Source of the DNA: Hymenobacter lapidiphilus
Lineage (GTDB): Bacteria; Bacteroidota; Bacteroidia; Cytophagales; Hymenobacteraceae
DNA: 64,000 nt
NCBI RefSeq assembly: GCF_013377885.1
Contig: NZ_JABKAU010000009.1
Coordinates: 1-64,000 of the forward strand
Direction: 5' to 3'
Shown: piece after piece, positions 59,404 to 64,000 of the stretch
Layout: each line of letters starts with the position of its first letter
Position numbering within the stretch: position 1 is the first letter of the stretch
Translations under genes and position numbers: made by a program
Notes under the pieces: model-generated
Database searches by the model: none
What the model was told of the DNA's origin: nothing
The model's input: the letters and a program-made list of their open reading frames with translations, nothing else

Positions 59404-61950
59404 TTATTCTACCACCACGCGGCGCGTTACTGGCCCGTCGGCGTACTCTACCCGCAGCAGGTATACACCCGCGGCCAGGTTGCCGACTGGTACCTGTATC
59501 TGCGAAGTACTTACGGACTGGCTGTAAACCACTCGCCCCAGCACACTGCACAACATGACCGTGCGCGGTGCGGCTGTCGCATCCAAGCGCAGGTACAATT
59601 GATTACGGACGGGATTAGGCCATGCCTCCAATTTGGCAGTAGCCTGTTGGTGACCGACTTCCAGCACGGCCGCGCCCGTGAGGCGGGCCCAACCGGCACG
59701 GGGTTGCCCATCCACCTCGGTGAAAGGTCCGGCCGTGAGGATGCGACCATCCGCCTGCACAAGTAGATTATATACGTCCTTATTGTAAAGTCCTTTGCCT
59801 TGAAAGGAAGCGTCGAGCCCGCCATTTGAGTTAAGGCGATATACTGAGCCATTGATTGCATTGCTGCCGCCTACCAGGATCCGCCCATCCGCCTGCAGAG
59901 CTAATCTGCTTACGCCGTTTCCGCCACTGGTCACATTATCCACGAAAGTGCCGTCCTGACTGCCGTCAGTATTTAGCCGATGCAGTTTACTGGTTAGGTA
60001 GCCGCCATTGGCTTCTTTGAAAAAGCCCCCAATAATCACCTTGTTATCTACCTGTATCAACAGCTTCTCTATTACCGCGGAGTACTGCTCAACTGGATTA
60101 GGAGCCGGCGCAAAAGATTGGTCGGGAGTACCATCGGCATCGAGCCTGGCCATGTAAGGCACAATACCTCCGTTATATCGGAAACCCGTCACGTAGTGCC
60201 GCTGGTCAGTCAAGACAGCTATGTTGTTGACATCTTTGATCCCTGCGCCCAAGTTGCGCTCATACTCCTTGTCCGCCTTGCCATCAGACAGGAATCGGTA
60301 TAGCTTGATCGACTCATAACCTCGAATGCGCAAACCAGCCAGCACTGCACCATTGGTATGGGATGCAAGAGCCGATACAAGCATGTCCGTAGGAAAGTAA
60401 GATGGTATTGCCAAACCAGTGTAAAAAGCAACATCGGGTTGCCCGTCTGCCAGGAAGCGGGCAACGAGAGGAGAGTTATGGTTTCCCTCTTTTAAAAAGG
60501 CACCACCTACCACAATCCGGTTATCGGGCTGTACCAATAGTTGGTCGATTCTACCATCAGTGCCCGTCAGGCTAAATGTGGGATCCAGGCTACCCGCCAG
60601 CGTAAGCCGGGCCAGGTTATGAGCAGCCACTCCATTCACCTCGCGGAAACGGCCGGCAATAAGGATTTGCCCTGTGGACTGCTGCACCATGCTGGTAACG
60701 CTGCCGGTTACGTCCACCATTGGCCGGTAAGTTGCCCGGGGTTCAGCCGCATTATCCAGTTTCAGTAAGCTGGCCTGCGGCAGATTGCCGTAGCGCGAGA
60801 AACTACCCGCTACCAGCAGGTCGCCGTTTGCCAGCACCTCTACGTTGCCGACTTGGTTGTCCAGCTGCTGCACGGCAAACTGCGAATCGATGGCCCCGGT
60901 AGGTAGCAGCCGGATCAGATACGTATCATTGGAGAGCGGCTCATCACTACCCAGCAGTACTCCGCCAGTTGCATCAACGGCCAACGACCGGTCAGAAATT
61001 GTGCTAGTGCCCGAGGAAGTCAACGGTAGCGCAGCCTGAAAAGTCGGGTCGATTGCTCCCGTATTTGTAAACCGGTATAGGCCTTCCCGGCTGGTACTCC
61101 CCAAGTTGTAAGTGGCGGCTACCAATTGGTTGCTTCGGGGGTCCAGGGCCAGATGATGAACCAGTGTTTCGAAATTGGGCCCACTCGGCAAGGCAGGCAC
61201 AAAACCGGCATCGACTGTTCCGCCCTTGTTCAGGCGCACTAATCCCCGCCGGGAGTAGCTGCCAACTTCCTGGAAACGTCCGGACACTACTATTTTTTCA
61301 TCCGGCTGCACCAGCAGTGCCGTTACTTCATTATTAGTATAAGGACTACTGGTGTAATTACTGACGAAGGATGTACCCAGTGCAGCCATGAATGGCTTAT
61401 CCAGGCTTCCATCAGCATTCAGACGCACCAGATGATGGGTCTGTCCGCTCACTACATTCGAAAAAAAACCGGCCAGCAGAATCTTGTTATCCGCCTGCAC
61501 CGCTAGTGTCACAATGTAGTTATCGGCCGCAAGCTCGGGGGAGAAGCCGGCCACCGGTGTACCATTTTCATTCAATAAGGCCAGCCCGTTATAGGTGCGC
61601 CCCCCCACTACTATTTGTTGGTAACCAGATACTAAAACCCGCCCGTTAGCGAACTGACGTACTTTCCAGATGGTGCTCTCTACGGCAGCCGTTTTCGTGA
61701 AGGCCTCATCCAGCGTACCATCCGCATTCAGCCGGGCTAAACCGGTAGCGGCGCGGCCCCCAACGCGGGTGAAAGGGCCCGCAATAAGAACTTTCCCGTC
61801 GGCTTGCTCTTCTGTACTGAAAACCTTGGATGGTTGCCATGTTTCGACGGGTCCGAAGCTAAGGTCCAGCTTTTGGGCATGAACCGGCTCGCTGATTCCG
61901 ATGACTGATAATAATAACAGGCCCACTAGGCAGTGTAAGGGTGTTTTCAT
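59404..61950 (-). CDS. Secreted delta-60 repeat protein with type IX sorting domain
   Basis: An 848-residue exported protein. A signal peptide (about residues 1-25) is followed by about 14 repeats of 50-60 residues with the delta-60 pattern (VQADNKILLAGFF, LVQPDNRIVVGGAF, ADGRILVGGSN), likely beta-propeller blades. The last about 75 residues form a type A C-terminal sorting domain: LEAWPNPVRNQLYLRL, then LAAGVYLLRVEY. It should leave the cell through the type IX system whose core genes lie at 15-21 kb. Natural ligand unknown. Confidence 0.9.
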   Translation of the reverse strand: MKTPLHCLVGLLLLSVIGISEPVHAQKLDLSFGPVETWQPSKVFSTEEQADGKVLIAGPFTRVGGRAATGLARLNADGTLDEAFTKTAAVESTIWKVRQFANGRVLVSGYQQIVVGGRTYNGLALLNENGTPVAGFSPELAADNYIVTLAVQADNKILLAGFFSNVVSGQTHHLVRLNADGSLDKPFMAALGTSFVSNYTSSPYTNNEVTALLVQPDEKIVVSGRFQEVGSYSRRGLVRLNKGGTVDAGFVPALPSGPNFETLVHHLALDPRSNQLVAATYNLGSTSREGLYRFTNTGAIDPTFQAALPLTSSGTSTISDRSLAVDATGGVLLGSDEPLSNDTYLIRLLPTGAIDSQFAVQQLDNQVGNVEVLANGDLLVAGSFSRYGNLPQASLLKLDNAAEPRATYRPMVDVTGSVTSMVQQSTGQILIAGRFREVNGVAAHNLARLTLAGSLDPTFSLTGTDGRIDQLLVQPDNRIVVGGAFLKEGNHNSPLVARFLADGQPDVAFYTGLAIPSYFPTDMLVSALASHTNGAVLAGLRIRGYESIKLYRFLSDGKADKEYERNLGAGIKDVNNIAVLTDQRHYVTGFRYNGGIVPYMARLDADGTPDQSFAPAPNPVEQYSAVIEKLLIQVDNKVIIGGFFKEANGGYLTSKLHRLNTDGSQDGTFVDNVTSGGNGVSRLALQADGRILVGGSNAINGSVYRLNSNGGLDASFQGKGLYNKDVYNLLVQADGRILTAGPFTEVDGQPRAGWARLTGAAVLEVGHQQATAKLEAWPNPVRNQLYLRLDATAAPRTVMLCSVLGRVVYSQSVSTSQIQVPVGNLAAGVYLLRVEYADGPVTRRVVVE

Positions 61951-62041
61951 AAGCTGAAACGAATGAATGGATGGGATAAAATTACCGCTTTTCCCAACAG
62001 TCTCCGTCCCCTTTTCCTGGCTTCCGTACCTTCGCTATCCT

Positions 62042-64000
62042 ATGACCGACTCTGCCGAAACTCCCGCCCCTGCCCCCGCCCGCAAGCTGTTCCTGCTCGA
62101 CGCCTTTGCTCTGATTTACCGCGCCCATTTCGCTTTCAGCAAGAATCCGCGCGTGAACTCCAAGGGCCTGAACACCGGCGCCATTCTGGGCTTTACCAAT
62201 ACGCTGGTGGAAGTGCTGCAGAAGGAGAAGCCCACGCACATTGGGGTGGCGTTTGATGCGGCCAAGAAGACGTTTCGCCACGAGCAGTACGCCGACTATA
62301 AGGCCCAGCGCCAGGCCATGCCCGAGGATATCGGCCTAGCCATTCCCTACATCAAGCAGATTATCAAGGCCTTTCATATTCCCATCTTGATGGTGGAAGG
62401 CTTTGAGGCCGACGACGTGATTGGCACACTGGCCGGCCGGGCCGAGCAGCAGGGCTTTGGCGAGGTGTACATGATGACGCCCGACAAAGACTACTGCCAG
62501 CTGGTAACCGACTGCGTGAAAATCTACCGACCGGCCTTCATGGGCAACGCCGCCGAAATCCTCAATGTGGCCCACGTGCTGCAACGCTTCGAGATTGAGC
62601 GGGTGGAGCAGGTGATTGACATTCTGGGCCTGCAGGGCGACGCCTCCGACAACATTCCGGGCATTCCGGGCATCGGCGAGAAAACGGCCAAAAAGCTGAT
62701 TCAGGAGTACGGCTCGGTAGAAGGGTTGATTGCTAACGTGGATAAGCTGAAAGGCAAGCAGCAGCAGAACGTGCGCGAGTTTGCCGAGCAGGGCCTCATG
62801 AGCAAGGAGTTGGCTACCATTCATCTCAACGTGCCCATCGAGTTTGAAGCCGATAAGCTTGTGCTCGACCAACCCGATATGGAGGAGCTGCGCCGCCTGT
62901 TTGATGAGCTGGAATTCCGCCAACTGGCCGCCCGCGTGCTCGGCGACGGAGCCGGCCCGGCCGGCGTTACCAACGGCGGCACTCCCACCCCGCGCGGCGC
63001 CCGGCGGCCCAAAGTGGCTACTGCCGGCCAGGGCAGCTTGTTCGGCGCGTCGTCTGATGCGGCCGTGGCTATCGGCGCCGAGGAAGGCAGCACCGGCGAG
63101 GCCGGCGCGCCCACCGGCCCGCGCCGCACGCTGGAGGACGTGGCCCACCAGTACCACCTGATGGATACGCCCGCGCTCCGGGCCGAGCTGCTGGAGTTCC
63201 TGCTGCTGCAAACCGAAGTCAGCTTCGACACCGAAACCACCGGCCTCGACACCATGACGGCCCGGCTCGTGGGTCTCTCGTTCTGCTGGCTACCCGGCGA
63301 GGCCTATTACGTGCCCGTGCCGCAGACCGACGACGCTGCCGCCCAAGCGCTGGTGGACGAGTTCAGGCCGTTTTTCGATGCCGAAAGCATCCTGAAAGTG
63401 GGCCAGAATATCAAGTACGACCTCACCATCCTCAAGCATTACGGCGTCGAAATCCGGGGGCCGCTGTTTGATACCATGCTGGCCCACTACCTGCTGGAGC
63501 CCGACATGCGCCACGGCATGGACGTGCTGGCCGAAACCTACCTGCACTACACGCCGGTACCCATCACGGCCCTTATCGGCCCGAAAGGCAAGAATCAGAA
63601 AACCATGGCCGACCTACCTCCGGCCGAGGTGTCGGACTACGCCTGCGAAGACGCCGACGTAACGCTGCAGCTCAAGTATGTGTTCGAGCCGCTGCTGAAG
63701 GAAGTGGGCCTGCTCGATTTGCTGAACGAGGTGGAAAACCCGCTGGTGCCGGTGCTGGCGGCCATCGAGTACGAAGGCGTGAAGATTGACTCTGAGGCAA
63801 TGGGCGAGTATTCGGCCGAGTTGCAGGGCTACATTACGGAGCTGGAAGGCCAGATTTACCAGGAAGCCGGCGAGGAGTTCAACATCGGCTCGCCCAAGCA
63901 ACTGGGCGAGGTACTATTCGATAAGATGGATCTGGGCGGCAAGAAAATCAAGAAGACCAAAACCGGCCAGTATGCCACCGGCGAGGAAATCCTGAGCCAG
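62042..64000 (+). CDS. polA: DNA polymerase I, N-terminal part (cut by window end)
   Basis: The first 653 residues; the frame is open at the right edge. The 5'-nuclease domain spans about residues 15-310 (LFLLDAFALIYRAHFAF, VEGFEADDVIGTLA, GDASDNIPGIPGIGEKTA). A Gly/Ala/Pro-rich linker follows, then a 3'-5' exonuclease domain from about 375 with intact proofreading residues (SFDTETTGLD, NIKYDLTIL, YACEDADVT). The polymerase domain begins near 570. It diverges from the type IX cargo gene with 91 bases between. Confidence 0.97.
   Translation, partial: MTDSAETPAPAPARKLFLLDAFALIYRAHFAFSKNPRVNSKGLNTGAILGFTNTLVEVLQKEKPTHIGVAFDAAKKTFRHEQYADYKAQRQAMPEDIGLAIPYIKQIIKAFHIPILMVEGFEADDVIGTLAGRAEQQGFGEVYMMTPDKDYCQLVTDCVKIYRPAFMGNAAEILNVAHVLQRFEIERVEQVIDILGLQGDASDNIPGIPGIGEKTAKKLIQEYGSVEGLIANVDKLKGKQQQNVREFAEQGLMSKELATIHLNVPIEFEADKLVLDQPDMEELRRLFDELEFRQLAARVLGDGAGPAGVTNGGTPTPRGARRPKVATAGQGSLFGASSDAAVAIGAEEGSTGEAGAPTGPRRTLEDVAHQYHLMDTPALRAELLEFLLLQTEVSFDTETTGLDTMTARLVGLSFCWLPGEAYYVPVPQTDDAAAQALVDEFRPFFDAESILKVGQNIKYDLTILKHYGVEIRGPLFDTMLAHYLLEPDMRHGMDVLAETYLHYTPVPITALIGPKGKNQKTMADLPPAEVSDYACEDADVTLQLKYVFEPLLKEVGLLDLLNEVENPLVPVLAAIEYEGVKIDSEAMGEYSAELQGYITELEGQIYQEAGEEFNIGSPKQLGEVLFDKMDLGGKKIKKTKTGQYATGEEILSQ

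Overview
The window looks like chromosomal DNA of a GC-rich member of the Bacteroidota, most likely a Hymenobacter-type member of the Cytophagales. The reasons are a complete gldKLMN cluster with a PorP/SprF protein and a PorW/SprE-like lipoprotein (type IX secretion and gliding), a secreted protein with a type IX C-terminal sorting domain, two TonB-dependent receptors with carboxypeptidase-regulatory N-terminal domains, promoters fitting the Bacteroidota form (TTG, about 20 bases, TAnnTTTG), and high GC. Genus is an inference; no rRNA gene is present.

Layout. 1-7.2 kb: a HAD phosphatase converging on an F-type ATP synthase cluster on the minus strand (atpZ, an AtpI-like gene, atpB, E, F, H, A, G; atpD and atpC are absent). 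7.2-15.1 kb, plus strand: a PorW/SprE-like TPR lipoprotein, a class A penicillin-binding protein and uvrC. 15.2-25.6 kb, minus strand: the type IX motor and core genes (porP/sprF, gldK, gldL, gldM, gldN), preceded by hemD, a DUF4271 membrane protein, a polyprenyl-phosphate sugar-phosphate transferase, a small unknown protein and lipB. 25.8-38 kb: housekeeping and small unknown genes (yraN, a MORN-like lipoprotein, htpG, a TonB receptor beside a small His/Cys-rich protein, DUF6526, DUF4286, an acetyltransferase, a prolyl oligopeptidase). 38.1-41.9 kb: a probable iron-uptake group (siderophore-type TonB receptor, small Cys-rich protein, PepSY membrane protein) behind two palindromic operator-like sites.

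42.1-54.1 kb is the most unusual part. It is a 12-kb minus-strand set encoding a vWA-like lipoprotein, a small membrane protein, a tubulin/FtsZ-like GTPase, a very large protein with an actin/Hsp70-fold ATPase domain (SrfB-like), a membrane-anchored Pro-rich protein, a MotA/TolQ-like channel protein with a long coiled tail, and a MotB/OmpA-like partner with the channel aspartate. Three small AT-richer genes lie between the core genes, one of them inside a cassette with 40-base inverted ends. The set looks like an envelope-spanning, ion-driven, NTPase-controlled machine of unknown purpose.

54.1-64 kb: a sugar nucleotidyltransferase, LemA with two TPM-domain proteins, a DnaQ-type exonuclease, a DUF2383 helical-bundle protein, DUF1684, a large beta-propeller-like type IX cargo protein, and polA running off the right edge.

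Intergenic DNA is rich in long inverted repeats. At least six unrelated sequence families occur, with arms of 24 to 40 bases that are nearly or fully perfect, often between convergent genes. No tRNA, rRNA, CRISPR array, transposase or phage gene was seen. No gap between genes exceeds about 300 bases; the longest, near 29.8-30.1 kb, holds nothing I can name.
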